From Caulobacter vibrioides (GTDB lineage: Bacteria > Pseudomonadota > Alphaproteobacteria > Caulobacterales > Caulobacteraceae): a stretch of DNA of 64,000 nt. The stretch is taken from positions 496,001-560,000 of the forward strand of contig NZ_CP023315.3 in assembly GCF_002310375.3 (NCBI RefSeq), written 5' to 3'. Shown here piece after piece: positions 8,777-19,670 of this stretch; the first letter of the stretch is position 1, and each line of letters starts with the position of its first letter. Made by a program: the position numbers and the translations under genes. The notes below the pieces were generated by a model. It did no database searches and was not told the origin of the DNA. It saw only the letters and a list, made by a program, of their open reading frames with translations.

Positions 8777-9490
8777 ATGACCGAACAGGCGCTCATCGGT
8801 TTGATTGGCGGCATGAGCTGGGAGAGCTCGGCCCAATACTATCGGCTGATCAACGAGGCGGTGCGTGAACGCCTGGGCGGCGTGGCTTCAGCGCGGACCT
8901 TGCTGTGGTCGTTCGACTTCGCCGAGATCGAGCGTCTGCAGCACGCCGGGCGCTGGCCTGAGCTGTCGCGACGCCTGGCCGACGCGGCGCGGGCGCTGGA
9001 AGCGGGCGGCGCGGACTTTCTGGTGCTTTGCACCAACACCATGCATCGCGAGGCCGACGAGATCGAAGCGGCGGTGCATATCCCGCTATTGCACATCGCC
9101 GATCCGACCGGCGAGGCGATCAAGGCGGCGGGGCTCTCCACGGTGGGCCTGCTGGGCACGGCCTTTACTATGGAACACGACTTCTATCGTGGGCGTCTTG
9201 AGAAGAGGCACGGCCTTTCCGTCCTGACGCCGGATGCGGACGACCGCGCGACCGTTCACCGGATCATCTATGAGGAACTGGTCGCCGGCCAGGTGCTGGA
9301 CGCCTCGCGCGAGGCCTACAGAGCGGTGATCGCGCGCCTCATCGCGCGCGGCGCTGAGGCGATCATCCTGGGCTGCACCGAGATCATGCTGCTGGTCTCG
9401 CAGGCGGACAGCGCCGTGCCGGTGTTCGACACAACCACCCTGCACGCGATGGCGGCCGTCGACCGGGCGCTGAGCCCTCCCGCACGCTAG
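8777..9490 (+). CDS. Aspartate/glutamate racemase family protein
   Basis: A cofactor-independent two-cysteine racemase of the YgeA type, 237 residues. It begins with GLIGGMSWESSAQYYRLIN. The two catalytic cysteines are seen in LVLCTNTMH and ILGCTEIMLLV. D-aspartate or D-glutamate formation is the usual activity, but broad-specificity members exist, so the substrate is left open. The gene converges with pbpC with a 4-base overlap. The ATG is preceded by GGCGAGGGATC. Confidence 0.88.
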   Translation: MTEQALIGLIGGMSWESSAQYYRLINEAVRERLGGVASARTLLWSFDFAEIERLQHAGRWPELSRRLADAARALEAGGADFLVLCTNTMHREADEIEAAVHIPLLHIADPTGEAIKAAGLSTVGLLGTAFTMEHDFYRGRLEKRHGLSVLTPDADDRATVHRIIYEELVAGQVLDASREAYRAVIARLIARGAEAIILGCTEIMLLVSQADSAVPVFDTTTLHAMAAVDRALSPPAR

Positions 9491-11688
9491 TAGGGCAGGT
9501 TGTCCTGGGCCGGCTGCCCTGGTGCGGGCGCGACGGGCGGCGGCGCTTCCAGCTCCGAGGCCGCGCGCGAGAACTCGGCCGACAGCGTCTCGTAGAAGCC
9601 GTTGCGCGGATCAGGCTCGCTCTGCGGCGCCGGATCGGGCAGCAACCACTCGAAGTCGCGGACGGCCAAGGTCTGGTGGGCGCTCATCATGAAGCGCCGC
9701 CAGATGCTGGCGGGGATGTCGCCACCCACAACCTTGTTCATCGGCTTTTCGTCGTCGTTACCGACCCAGACACCGGTGACGTAGTCGGGTGTGAAGCCCA
9801 CGAACCAGGCGTCGCGCCAGTTCTGGCTGGTCCCGGTCTTGCCGGCCACGGGACGGCCGAAGGCCGCGCGCTGGGCGGTGCCCTGCGAGACCACCTTCTT
9901 CATCATCTTCACCATCATGCTGGCGTGCGCCACGTCGTAGACTCGGCGCTCGCCCTGCGGCGGCTGATGCTGGAAGATCTGTTGCCCCCCCTGGGTGGTG
10001 ATCGACTCGATCACATAGGGCTCGATCCGGATCCCGCCCTGCTGGAACACCTGGAACCCCGAGGTGATCTGCAACAGGTTCACCTCATACGAGCCCAGCG
10101 CCACCGACAGATCGGGGGAAGGCGGCAGGCTGGTGATGCCGAAGCGGCGGACAAGATCGCCGATCGCCGGACCGCCCGCCTCCTGGCCGAGCTTGACGGC
10201 GACCGTATTGATCGAGGTGACCAGCGCCTGTTCCACGGTCATGGGGCCGCGATAGCCGCCGCTGTAGTTCTCCGGCGCCCAGGTTCCGAACTTGACCGGC
10301 TCGTCGACGCGGATGTCGGTGGGCAGCACGCCCTTCTCGACGGCGGCGGCGTAGACGAACGGCTTGAACGTCGAGCCGGGCTGGCGCTTGGCCTGGACGG
10401 CGCGGTTGAAGGGGCTCTCCGAATAGTCCGTACCGCCGACCATGGCGCGTACGGCGCCATCGGCCGACAGTGACAGCAGCGCGGCCTGGCTGGCGCCCGA
10501 GCGTGTGGTTTCAATCGCCATGGTCTGGCGGACGACTTCGGCGCCCTCGCTCTGGAGCAAGGGGTCGATCGTCAGGCGCACCACGAGGTCCGGCGCGTTC
10601 TGACCGGCGATTTTGACCGCCTCAGTCGTGGCGTAGTCGAGCACCCAGCCGTAGTCGCCCTCATCCTGCAGCGCCATGGGCGACAGGCGGGGCGTATCGT
10701 CCAGGGCGCGGCTCTCCTGTTCTGGGGTGATCCAGCCCTCCTTGCGCATGTTGGCCAGGATCAGGCGCGAGCGGGCCAGCGCGCGCTCCATATCGTTGGT
10801 CAGGGCCAGGCGCGACGGCGCCTTGGGCAGGCTGGCCAGCAGGGCGGCTTCCGAGAGCGTAAGTTGACTGGCGGGCTTGCCGAAATAGGTCTGGGACGCG
10901 CCATCGACCCCAAAGGTGCCCGCCCCGAAATAGATGCGGTTCAGATAGAGCTCGAGGATCTCGTCCTTGGTGAGGATCTGCTCCAGCTTATAGGCCAGCA
11001 GCATCTCCTGCAGCTTGCGCTTCACCACTCGGTCGGGCGTCAGAAACAGGCCCTTGGCCAGCTGCTGGGTCAGGGTCGAGGCACCCTGGCGGGTCTTGCC
11101 GGCCCGGTAGTTGATCCAGGCCGCCCGGGCGATGCCTTGCACGTCGATGGCGCCGTGCTGGTAGAAGCGCCGGTCTTCGGCCGCCAGGAACGCCATCGGC
11201 ACATAGTTGGGCACCGAGCCTAGGGTGATGCGCTGGCCGTAGCGCGGTCCACGCGTGGCGATGACCTGACCGTTGCGGTCCTCGAAGCGGATGCCCGGCG
11301 CGCGGTTCACCGCGAACAGCGCCTCGCGGGACGGCAGGGACGGGGTGTCCTTCAGGTACGTGAACCAGACATAGGCGCCGCCGCCGGCGACGCTGAGGAC
11401 GGCGAGCAGGAAGCCGACCAGCAGCGTCCCCCACACCCAGCCCCATTTCCGGGCCTTCTTCTTGGCCGCAGCGTGCTGGAGGTCGGCGCGGAAAGGCTCC
11501 TCCGGCGGAGGCTCAGGCGGCGGCGGAGGTGTCGCGGCGTCGCTAGACAGGCGGAACGGATCAGGCCCCTGCGGCGCCCAGGGATCTTGCGAGACGCCAT
11601 CGCCCGCCGAGGCCGGACCGGGCTTCGGCGGCTCTCCGGGGCTCTTCCCGTCGTCGAACTTGTAGGGCGGCAGCGTCCAGTCGTTCAC
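9487..11688 (-). CDS. pbpC: Bifunctional penicillin-binding protein, PbpC-type (class A)
   Basis: A peptidoglycan glycosyltransferase/transpeptidase of 733 residues. Order of parts: cytoplasmic tail of about 90 residues, proline-rich at 55-65; one membrane helix (about 88-112); GT51 domain with AEDRRFYQHGAID and GASTLTQQLAKGLF; transpeptidase domain with RQPGSTFKPF (catalytic Ser), SIN and AGKTGTSQNW. The tail begins MNDWTLPPYKFDD, which I recognise as the N-terminus of Caulobacter PbpC, the stalk-pole synthase recruited by bactofilin BacA. The exact paralog (PbpC rather than PbpX/Y/Z or PBP1A) rests on that tail and is an inference; the enzyme class is certain. Confidence 0.88.
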   Translation of the reverse strand: MNDWTLPPYKFDDGKSPGEPPKPGPASAGDGVSQDPWAPQGPDPFRLSSDAATPPPPPEPPPEEPFRADLQHAAAKKKARKWGWVWGTLLVGFLLAVLSVAGGGAYVWFTYLKDTPSLPSREALFAVNRAPGIRFEDRNGQVIATRGPRYGQRITLGSVPNYVPMAFLAAEDRRFYQHGAIDVQGIARAAWINYRAGKTRQGASTLTQQLAKGLFLTPDRVVKRKLQEMLLAYKLEQILTKDEILELYLNRIYFGAGTFGVDGASQTYFGKPASQLTLSEAALLASLPKAPSRLALTNDMERALARSRLILANMRKEGWITPEQESRALDDTPRLSPMALQDEGDYGWVLDYATTEAVKIAGQNAPDLVVRLTIDPLLQSEGAEVVRQTMAIETTRSGASQAALLSLSADGAVRAMVGGTDYSESPFNRAVQAKRQPGSTFKPFVYAAAVEKGVLPTDIRVDEPVKFGTWAPENYSGGYRGPMTVEQALVTSINTVAVKLGQEAGGPAIGDLVRRFGITSLPPSPDLSVALGSYEVNLLQITSGFQVFQQGGIRIEPYVIESITTQGGQQIFQHQPPQGERRVYDVAHASMMVKMMKKVVSQGTAQRAAFGRPVAGKTGTSQNWRDAWFVGFTPDYVTGVWVGNDDEKPMNKVVGGDIPASIWRRFMMSAHQTLAVRDFEWLLPDPAPQSEPDPRNGFYETLSAEFSRAASELEAPPPVAPAPGQPAQDNLPY

Positions 11689-11742
11689 GGTTTGCGTCAG
11701 GCTCTGTTTGGTCGCCGGATAAATCGGGTTTAGGACGGCGTC

Positions 11743-12228
11743 ATGACGCCACGCAAACCTTTCTGGCAGACGAAGACGCTCGCCGAAATGACCGTCCCCG
11801 AGTGGGAGAGCCTATGCGACGGCTGCGGTCTTTGCTGCCTGGTTCGCTTCGAAGACGAAGACACCGGCGAAATCATCCCCACGCGGGTGCACTGCCAGCT
11901 GTTCGACGAGCGCCTTTGCCGCTGCAAGGACTATCCGAACCGCAAGAAGACGGTGCCCGACTGCATCAAGCTGACGCCGTACAATATCGAGGACCTTGAG
12001 TGGATGCCGCCCTCCTGCGCCTATCGCCGGCTGCACGAGGGCAAGGATTTGCCGCTGTGGCATCCGCTGGTGACCGGTGATCCGGAGAGCACCCACAAGG
12101 CCGGCGTCTCGATCCGCAACCAGACGGTGTCGGAGCTCAGCTTCAAGGACGCTGAGGATGCGATGGACTTTGTCGCGACCGATCTGATGCGGGATCGCGG
12201 GGATGACCTCTACGAGCCGGAAGACTGA
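11743..12228 (+). CDS. YcgN/UPF0260 cysteine-cluster protein
   Basis: A 161-residue protein with a conserved cysteine set: LCDGCGLCCLVRF near residue 25, VHCQLFDERLCRCKDYPNRKKTVPDC in the middle and PSCAYRR further on. This is the zinc/iron-sulphur-cluster-like motif of the UPF0260 (YcgN) family. The biochemical role of the family is not established. It is divergent from pbpC with only 54 bases between the start codons, so the two share a promoter region. Confidence 0.88.
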   Translation: MTPRKPFWQTKTLAEMTVPEWESLCDGCGLCCLVRFEDEDTGEIIPTRVHCQLFDERLCRCKDYPNRKKTVPDCIKLTPYNIEDLEWMPPSCAYRRLHEGKDLPLWHPLVTGDPESTHKAGVSIRNQTVSELSFKDAEDAMDFVATDLMRDRGDDLYEPED

Positions 12229-12231
12229 GGA

Positions 12232-12372
12232 GCGCCCCCTCCGTCGCGATGCGTATCCGCATCGCGCCACCTCCCCCGTTTCACGGGGCAGGAGGAAGAT
12301 CACCGCAAACCTCCTGCCCCGCTTGCGGGGGAGGTGGCGCGGCGCCGATAGGCGGCGTGACGGAGGGGGCGC
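12232..12372. repeat. Intergenic palindromic repeat
   Basis: The outer arms GCGCCCCCTCCGTC (12232-12245) and GACGGAGGGGGCGC (12359-12372) are perfect inverted repeats. A second pair (CCACCTCCCCCG near 12269 and CGGGGGAGGTGG near 12326) lies inside. The sequence would fold into a long branched hairpin. It lies between the convergent ycgN-like and rpmE genes and resembles the elements at 60584-60692 and 14685-14815. Confidence 0.75.
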
Positions 12373-12393
12373 GCTACCAGACCTCCAAACACG

Positions 12394-12427
12394 AAAAAGG
12401 CCGGCCCGCAAACGCGGAGCCGGCCTC
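12394..12427 (-). terminator. Rho-independent terminator of rpmE
   Basis: On the minus strand an 8-bp perfect stem (AGGCCGGC at 12398-12405 with GCCGGCCT at 12419-12426) is followed by five T residues. It lies 28 bases beyond the rpmE stop codon. Confidence 0.85.
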
Positions 12428-12454
12428 TCGTCGCCCTTACGGCGAGAAGGGTGC

Positions 12455-12685
12455 TTAGGCCTTCTTGCCGGTGAAACCGGCGAACTTGGCGTTGAAGCGC
12501 GAGACGCGACCGCCGCGGTCCATCAGTTGGGCGTTGCCGCCGGTCCACGCCGGATGGGTGCGCGGATCGATGTCGAGCGCCAGATTCGCGCCTTCCTTGC
12601 CGTAGGTCGAGCGGGTCTTGTAGCTCGAACCGTCGGTCAGGGTGACGGTGATGAAGTGGTAGTCGGGGTGAATGTCTTGTTTCAT
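12455..12685 (-). CDS. rpmE: Ribosomal protein L31 (zinc-free form)
   Basis: Large-subunit ribosomal protein bL31, 76 residues. It begins [19 protein letters not shown] and contains the TGGRVxRF-like element as [17 protein letters not shown]. The four zinc-binding cysteines of the classical form (as in E. coli RpmE) are absent; the protein has no cysteine at all, so this is a C-minus variant. A strong terminator follows. The start is supported by the IHP motif at the usual position. Confidence 0.93.
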
Positions 12686-12809
12686 GGCGGCGATCCAGAC
12701 CGACTAAGCCGGCGAGTGAGAATGGGGTAAGCGCCATCTCGCGCACGCGCGGGGTGGCCCTCGAAGACGCGCGGCTATAAAGAACCCGCGCGATTTTGGC
12801 AAGGGACTG

Positions 12810-14663
<1,854 letters not shown>

Positions 14664-14684
14664 GGATCGGTGTGGCCTCACCTT

Positions 14685-14815
14685 CCTTCTCCCCTTGCGG
14701 GAGAAGGTGTCGGCGAAGCCGACGGATGAGGGGTTGAAAACCCTATCCGGCCAGGTTCGCGCGACCCCTCACCCGACCGCCTTCGGCGGCCACCCTCTCC
14801 CGCAAGGGGAGAGGG
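14685..14815. repeat. CTTCTCCC-type intergenic palindromic repeat
   Basis: The left arm contains CCTTCTCCCCTTGCGGGAGA (14685 on) and the right arm CCCTCTCCCGCAAGGGGAGA (14793 on). A central GCCGACGGATGAGGGG pairs roughly with CCCCTCACCCGACCG. Each arm is itself a hairpin. The same element type recurs at 62315-62435. It sits between a forward gene and a converging reverse gene and could terminate both transcripts. Confidence 0.8.
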
Positions 14816-14818
14816 AAT

Positions 14819-16120
14819 CTACCGTTGCAAATCCGCCGGCGTCGTTGGTTCGCTGAGCAGGCGCTCCATCGCTTTCCAGCGGGCGTCGTCGGTCTTGCCG
14901 GCGCGCAGCACGTGGTCGCGGACCATGTCCTGGCCGATGTTGTAGTTGATGACGTACGAGCGGTAGGTCTCGATGAACGAGACCCGCTTCTCGGCCCCGC
15001 CCCGCGAGTAGAGGCTGTATTTCATCAGCGCCTCCACGGCCTGTTCCTTGGTCATCTTGCCCGACAGGTAGAGGGCCGCGACCGTGTTGCCGCTGCTGGC
15101 GAGCGCCGCCTTGGCCTGCTGCAGCGCGTCGAAGGCCTCGGCGGTTTTCGGATCCAGGCCCGCCAGTGGATAGAGCTTGTCGCGCTCAAAGGCGGTCTTG
15201 GCCTTGCCCGGGAAGGCCAGCTCGATGCCGAAATTGGCCGAGCCTTCGGCGATGAACGACTGCGGCGAGTAGAGCGGATAGACGCTGAACTCGACCCAGC
15301 CCTTTTCCTTGGTCAGCTTCTGCTCAAGCAGCGCGTTCAGGACGTGGTGGCCGGGATAGCCCTCGTGGCAGCCCAGGTCCAAGGCGCGGCTGATATAGAT
15401 TGGCAGGTCGGTGTTGATCTGGATCAGGCTCTTGGCGTCGCCCTTGTACCAGTTGTAGCCGCTCCAGGGCTTCTTGGTGACGAACTCAAGGTCAAAGCGC
15501 TCGCCCGTCGGCAGCTTCAGGTGCTCTTGCGTCTTGGCCTTGCACGCAGCGATGCCGGCCTCCATCACCGCGCCGACCTTGTCGGTCGGGATCACGTACT
15601 GGTTCTGGAACGCGTCAACCCGGGCGGCCAGATCGCCCTTGCCGGGCACGATCTTTTCGAGGCGCGCCAGGATGGGGTCATAGCTCTTCAGGGGCTTCAG
15701 AACCGGGCGTACGCCGAACAGGCCCTCGGCCTCGTCCTCGAAGCTGAACTTGTCGCCGGCGATCATGGCCAGGCGCGTCTGGGCCGCCTTCAGCTGGCCG
15801 CGCATGAACAGCTTGCGGCGGCGCTGGTCGGCGGTCAGGTCCTTGTCGGGGACCTTGGCCAGCAGCAACTGCAGGCGGTCGGCCTCCTTGCGGAGCACCG
15901 AGACCGGACGCGGCGCCAGCTTGGCGGCGTCCTGCCATTCGCGGGGGCCGTAATAGGCGTCGACATAGCCGGGCTCGCGCTCGCCGGCCTCCAGCGTCAT
16001 GCGCACGAAGTCGACGGCGATGCGGTCCAAAAGATCCGAGCCGGGCGACGCCAGCGCCGGCCCGCCGAAGACAAGCGCGACCGCAAGCGCGGCCGCTGAA
16101 GCGGCGTGACGGATCTTCAT
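14819..16120 (-). CDS. Exported DUF885-like putative metallopeptidase
   Basis: A 433-residue exported protein. I chose the ATG at 16120 because it begins a clear signal peptide (MKIRHAASAAALAVALVFGG, cleaved near ALA-SP); the frame is open a further 21 codons upstream. The motif GCHEGYPGHHVLNALLEQKL contains an HExxxGHH arrangement like the zinc site of DUF885 proteins, and a Glu in QSFIAEGSANFGIE could be the third ligand. The substrate is unknown. The first half (residues 30-200) is helical and unassigned. Confidence 0.65.
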   Translation of the reverse strand: MKIRHAASAAALAVALVFGGPALASPGSDLLDRIAVDFVRMTLEAGEREPGYVDAYYGPREWQDAAKLAPRPVSVLRKEADRLQLLLAKVPDKDLTADQRRRKLFMRGQLKAAQTRLAMIAGDKFSFEDEAEGLFGVRPVLKPLKSYDPILARLEKIVPGKGDLAARVDAFQNQYVIPTDKVGAVMEAGIAACKAKTQEHLKLPTGERFDLEFVTKKPWSGYNWYKGDAKSLIQINTDLPIYISRALDLGCHEGYPGHHVLNALLEQKLTKEKGWVEFSVYPLYSPQSFIAEGSANFGIELAFPGKAKTAFERDKLYPLAGLDPKTAEAFDALQQAKAALASSGNTVAALYLSGKMTKEQAVEALMKYSLYSRGGAEKRVSFIETYRSYVINYNIGQDMVRDHVLRAGKTDDARWKAMERLLSEPTTPADLQR

Positions 16121-16207
16121 GGCGTTTCTCGCATGCGACTTCAAAGCGGGCGCACGCTGCACCGGCGCGCCTGGCTTGCGCAAGAGCCCGTAGTGATCCG
16201 TCAGACG

Positions 16208-17278
16208 TCAGCCGCGCGCGGCGACCGCCAGGGCCGGGAAGTCGCTGAACACGCCGTCGACGCCCGCCGCATAGAGCGCCTTGAGCACGGCTTCAGAGTC
16301 GCCGTGCTGGGCCAGGAAGCCCGGGCTGGCGGGGTCGCCCTTGCGCAGGCTCGCGGGCAGGAAGGCGTTCTCGGAGCGCACGGTCCAGGGGTGAACCGCC
16401 AGGCCTGCGGCGTGCGCGTCGCGGATCAGGGTGGTCGGCGCACTCAGAGCCTGACCGTCGTGGGGCACAACGAGCTTCCAGTTCGGACCCAGGCCGTCGG
16501 CGTAGACGGCGACGTCCTTCAGGCCCTGTGCGGTGATCAGGTCGGCGTACTTGACGCCCGGCTGATCGGCTGGCCCGCCTTCCGCGTCGACCAGGAACAC
16601 CAGGCGCGCCGGCGTCAGGGCGCGCAGTCGCTTCAGGGGGGCGACCTCGAAGCACTGCACGAACACTGGGGCGGTCGGCGAGTTCAGGCCCAGCGCCTTC
16701 AGCTTGGTCACCAGGCGCGCCTCGGTCGGCAGGCCGATCGCGGCGAAGTAGGTCGGGTGCTTCAGCTCGGGATAGACGCCGATCGTGCGGCCTGTCCGCT
16801 TGGAGCCCGCCTGGGCGATCGCCCACACCTCTTCGAACGTCAGGATCTGGGCCTGGCCGTCAAAGGCGGCGCTGGCGGGGCGCAGCTGCGGCAGGCGTTC
16901 CCGCGCGCGCAGGGTCTTCAGCTCGGCCAGCGTGAAGTCTTCGGTGAACCAGCCGGTGACCTGCTCGCCGTCGATCGTCTTGGTGGCCTTGCGGGCGGCG
17001 AACTCCGGACGGCTGGCGACGTCGGTCGTACCGCCGATCTCGTTCTCGTGACGGGCCACCAGGTGGCCGTCCTTGGTGGGGACGAGATCCGGCTCGATGA
17101 AGTCGGCGCCCTGCTCGATGGCCCGCTCATAGGCCAGGGCGGTGTGCTCGGGGCGTTCGCCGCTGCAGCCGCGGTGGCCGATGACGATCGGCTTCTTGCT
17201 CTGGGCGCGGGCCAGGCCCGGCAGGAAGGTGCCGGCGAGGGCGGCGGTGGTCAGGGCGCGACGGGTCAGCAGGGTCAT
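16208..17278 (-). CDS. glpQ: Periplasmic glycerophosphodiester phosphodiesterase
   Basis: The enzyme hydrolyses deacylated phospholipids to glycerol-3-phosphate and an alcohol. The 356-residue protein has an RR-containing signal sequence (MTLLTRRALTTAALAGTFLPG, cleaved near ARA-Q), then the GDPD signature GHRGCSGERPEHT (catalytic His), GADFIEPDLVPTKDGHLVARHE (metal-binding acids and second His), and YPELKHP later. The RR pair hints at Tat export but a full twin-arginine motif is not evident. The assignment to the periplasmic GlpQ-like branch is from length and signal peptide. Confidence 0.88.
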   Translation of the reverse strand: MTLLTRRALTTAALAGTFLPGLARAQSKKPIVIGHRGCSGERPEHTALAYERAIEQGADFIEPDLVPTKDGHLVARHENEIGGTTDVASRPEFAARKATKTIDGEQVTGWFTEDFTLAELKTLRARERLPQLRPASAAFDGQAQILTFEEVWAIAQAGSKRTGRTIGVYPELKHPTYFAAIGLPTEARLVTKLKALGLNSPTAPVFVQCFEVAPLKRLRALTPARLVFLVDAEGGPADQPGVKYADLITAQGLKDVAVYADGLGPNWKLVVPHDGQALSAPTTLIRDAHAAGLAVHPWTVRSENAFLPASLRKGDPASPGFLAQHGDSEAVLKALYAAGVDGVFSDFPALAVAARG

Positions 17279-17327
17279 GGCCCGCGATTTAGCGCGCGGA
17301 TGTGACGGTTTGGCTAGACCTTGAAAA

Positions 17328-17429
17328 CTGTCATCCCGGCCAAGCGCGAAGCGCGCCGAGCCGGGACCGTCGGACCCTGTGCGCCTGTCGCGGTCCCGGG
17401 TCTGCGCTGCGCTTCGCCCGGGATGACAG
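17328..17429. repeat. GTCATCCCGG-type palindromic repeat
   Basis: It begins CTGTCATCCCGG and ends CCGGGATGACAG, a perfect 12-bp inverted repeat. Inner complementary parts (GCGCGAAGCGCG, GGGACCG/CGGTCCC) make a long stem. Relatives are found at 32971-33080 and, in shortened form, at 24910-24949. It lies between glpQ and suhB on the same strand-pair. Confidence 0.8.
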
Positions 17430-17434
17430 GTTCT

Positions 17435-18235
17435 TTAAGCCGCTCGCAGACGTTCCAGGATCTGCGGGTGGAGGTCCTGGTTGCTGGCCAGGATCGACTT
17501 GCCCTGAACCACGTCGTGGTCGTTCTCGTCGATCGTGGTGATCTTGCCGCCCGACTCCTGGATCATCAGCACGCCGGCCGCGACGTCCCAGCTGTTGAGG
17601 TTGCGCTCCCAGTAGGCGTCGAAACGGCCGGCGGCGACCCAGGCCAGGTCCAACGAGGCCGCGCCGAAGCGACGAACGCCCGCGACCTTCTGGCTGACCT
17701 GGTGCAGCTCCTTCAGGAACTGGCCGTGGCCGGGCTTGCCGGCGAACGGCACGCCGGTGGCGAGGATGGCTTCGTCCAGGTGGCGACGGGCGGCGACGCG
17801 CAGGCGCTTTTCAGCGCCGAGGAACGCGCCCTTGCCCTTTTCGACCCAGAACAGATCGTTGGTGATGGGGTTGTAGGTGACGCCGGCGACGATGCCTTCG
17901 CCCTCGCGCTGCAGGGCGATGTTCACCGCAAAGTGCGGGATGGCGTGCATGAAGTTGGTGGTGCCGTCCAGCGGGTCGACGATCCAGGTGTGGGTCTTGT
18001 CGGTGCCCTCGACCATCCCGCGCTCTTCCCCGAGGAAGCCGTAGCCGGGACGCGCCTTGGTCAGCAGTTCGAACAGGGTCTGTTCGGCCTTGATGTCGGC
18101 GTTGGTGACGAAGTCCGCCGCGCCCTTCTTGGAGACCTGCAGTTCGGTGACTTCGCCGAAATCACGAGCCAGGCCACGGGCGGCCTTCCGAGCCGCTTCG
18201 ATCATGACGTTCAGCAGGGCGGAGGGCGTGGGCAC
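17435..18235 (-). CDS. suhB: Inositol monophosphatase family protein (SuhB-like)
   Basis: A Mg-dependent phosphatase of the IMPase fold. The metal-binding acids are in GFLGEERG (Glu) and WIVDPLDGTTNFMH, and a further Asp lies in NSWDVAAGVLMIQESGG. I place the start at the GTG at 18235 (VPTPSALLNVMIEAARKA), preceded by GAGGA, giving 266 residues. The frame is open to 18352 but that extension is unlike the family. Besides myo-inositol-1-phosphatase activity, SuhB also acts in transcription antitermination in enterobacteria; which applies here cannot be read. Confidence 0.9.
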   Translation of the reverse strand: MPTPSALLNVMIEAARKAARGLARDFGEVTELQVSKKGAADFVTNADIKAEQTLFELLTKARPGYGFLGEERGMVEGTDKTHTWIVDPLDGTTNFMHAIPHFAVNIALQREGEGIVAGVTYNPITNDLFWVEKGKGAFLGAEKRLRVAARRHLDEAILATGVPFAGKPGHGQFLKELHQVSQKVAGVRRFGAASLDLAWVAAGRFDAYWERNLNSWDVAAGVLMIQESGGKITTIDENDHDVVQGKSILASNQDLHPQILERLRAA

Positions 18236-18400
18236 GGGCGGGCTATCCTCAAGAAGCCGTCGACGCCCACCGGAAAGTCCGGCGGCGGAGCGGTAGGTCG
18301 ACGGTGTGAAAGAACGGGCGCGGAACCTAGTCGCCGAACGGGCGGAAGGCAAGGCGCCGTTGATTCGACAGGCTTAACGACGACGCCCGTTCCTTAAAGC

Positions 18401-18430
18401 CGATCTCCCCGGCGAACGCCGGGGAGATCG
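18401..18430 (-). terminator. Strong hairpin, likely terminator of the secreted protein gene
   Basis: A 14-bp perfect stem (CGATCTCCCCGGCG at 18401-18414, CGCCGGGGAGATCG at 18417-18430) with a minimal loop. It lies directly after the stop of the minus-strand gene at 18436. The following minus-strand bases are GCTTTAAGG, so the T tract is weak. The core CCCCGGCG...CGCCGGGG also appears in the repeat at 62835-62965. Confidence 0.6.
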
Positions 18431-18435
18431 AGGGC

Positions 18436-18843
18436 TTAAGGCAGCTCCAGCTTCTCAAGGCTGTCCTTGGTCTCGCACAACAGCTTGCCGGCCTTGCCGA
18501 CGGCGCCGGAGATGTCGTCGATCTTGTCTTCCTTGCGCCAACCCTTGGGCAGACCCTTGGACCCGTCGAAGTCCATGCCCAGGTCCATCCATTTGTCCGC
18601 GGCGCAGTCGAGCGCGAAGATCAGGATTGGCCCCTTCGATGCGGGCCAGTTCTTGTAAGGGCCGTTCGCCTTGCCCTCGGCGATGCGCGTGACGATCAGG
18701 CCGGTGGACGCATCCACACGGCTGAAGTCGGCGTCGTAGTAGGTCTTGGTTTCGCCGGGCGCCAGTTTCCAGTTTTCCGCGATCGCGGCCGTGGAAAGGG
18801 CCAGGATCGGTACGCTAAGCAAACACGCTACGAGCCGCTTCAT
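18436..18843 (-). CDS. Small exported protein of unknown function
   Basis: A 135-residue protein with a clear signal peptide (MKRLVACLLSVPILALSTAA, cleavage near AIA-E). The mature part is about 113 residues with two cysteines (ALDCAADKW and KLLCETKD) that could form a disulphide in the periplasm. I do not recognise the family. It has its own hairpin terminator and stands alone. Confidence 0.7.
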   Translation of the reverse strand: MKRLVACLLSVPILALSTAAIAENWKLAPGETKTYYDADFSRVDASTGLIVTRIAEGKANGPYKNWPASKGPILIFALDCAADKWMDLGMDFDGSKGLPKGWRKEDKIDDISGAVGKAGKLLCETKDSLEKLELP

Positions 18844-18930
18844 GGTCAGCGTCTCCCCCTGTTTTTTGTTCGCTGGGGAGGACGCTAGGACGATGTGCGC
18901 TGCGTCACAAGATACCGACGTTACCTGGAA

Positions 18931-19575
18931 CTACTTGCGGGCGGCGAGGCCGGCTGCGATCGCGGCGTTCAGCGCGGCGACCGCCGCGTCCGGACCTTGG
19001 GGGTGCGACCAGACGCCGGCCGAAACCGCCAGGAAGTCAGCGCCTGCGGTCGCGAGGTCAGAGGCGTTCTCGGCGGTGATCCCGCCGATGGCCACGCAGG
19101 GCGTCTCCATCGTCTCCTGCCAGATGGTCAGAATGTCCGGTTCGGCCTTGGTCGGCGCATCCTTGGTGGTGGTGGGAAAGAAGGCCCCGAACGCGACGTA
19201 GTCAGCGCCGGCCTCGGCGGCTTCCATCGCCAGATGCCGGCTGTCATGGCACGTGACGCCCACCATCCGGTCGCCCATCAGCTTGCGGGCGTCCTTGCAG
19301 GACATGTCCGACTGGCCGACGTGGACGCCGTCCACGGGAAGCCTGGAGGCCAGATCGGGGCGGTCGTTCAGGATCACGGCGACACCGCGCGCTTGCGCGA
19401 TCGGCGCCAACGCGTCCACGGCGGCCGCGACCACGTCGTCGGGCGCGTCCTTCAGGCGGATCTGCAGCGCGGCCACGTCGCCGCCGTCCAGAGCGCGGGC
19501 CAACTGGCGACCAAAGTCCGAAAGGTCGGTGAGGGTGGGCGGCGTGATCAGGTAGAGGCGGCAGGCGAGCGTCAT
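18931..19575 (-). CDS. thiE: Thiamine-phosphate synthase
   Basis: ThiE joins HMP-pyrophosphate and thiazole phosphate to make thiamine monophosphate. The 214-residue TIM barrel shows LYLITPP at the start, LQIRLKD for diphosphate binding, [36 protein letters not shown] and [11 protein letters not shown], all standard ThiE motifs. It is not in a thi operon here; thiD is 34 kb away. No TPP riboswitch was seen upstream. Confidence 0.9.
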   Translation of the reverse strand: MTLACRLYLITPPTLTDLSDFGRQLARALDGGDVAALQIRLKDAPDDVVAAAVDALAPIAQARGVAVILNDRPDLASRLPVDGVHVGQSDMSCKDARKLMGDRMVGVTCHDSRHLAMEAAEAGADYVAFGAFFPTTTKDAPTKAEPDILTIWQETMETPCVAIGGITAENASDLATAGADFLAVSAGVWSHPQGPDAAVAALNAAIAAGLAARK

Positions 19576-19670
19576 ACGCTCGCTTTAGGCCAATTCGCTC
19601 CGCCATGCGACCCGTGGCCGCTGCTAACCATAGTGATAGTCAGTTGCAAAAGCCGCGGCGGTGCGCTAGA

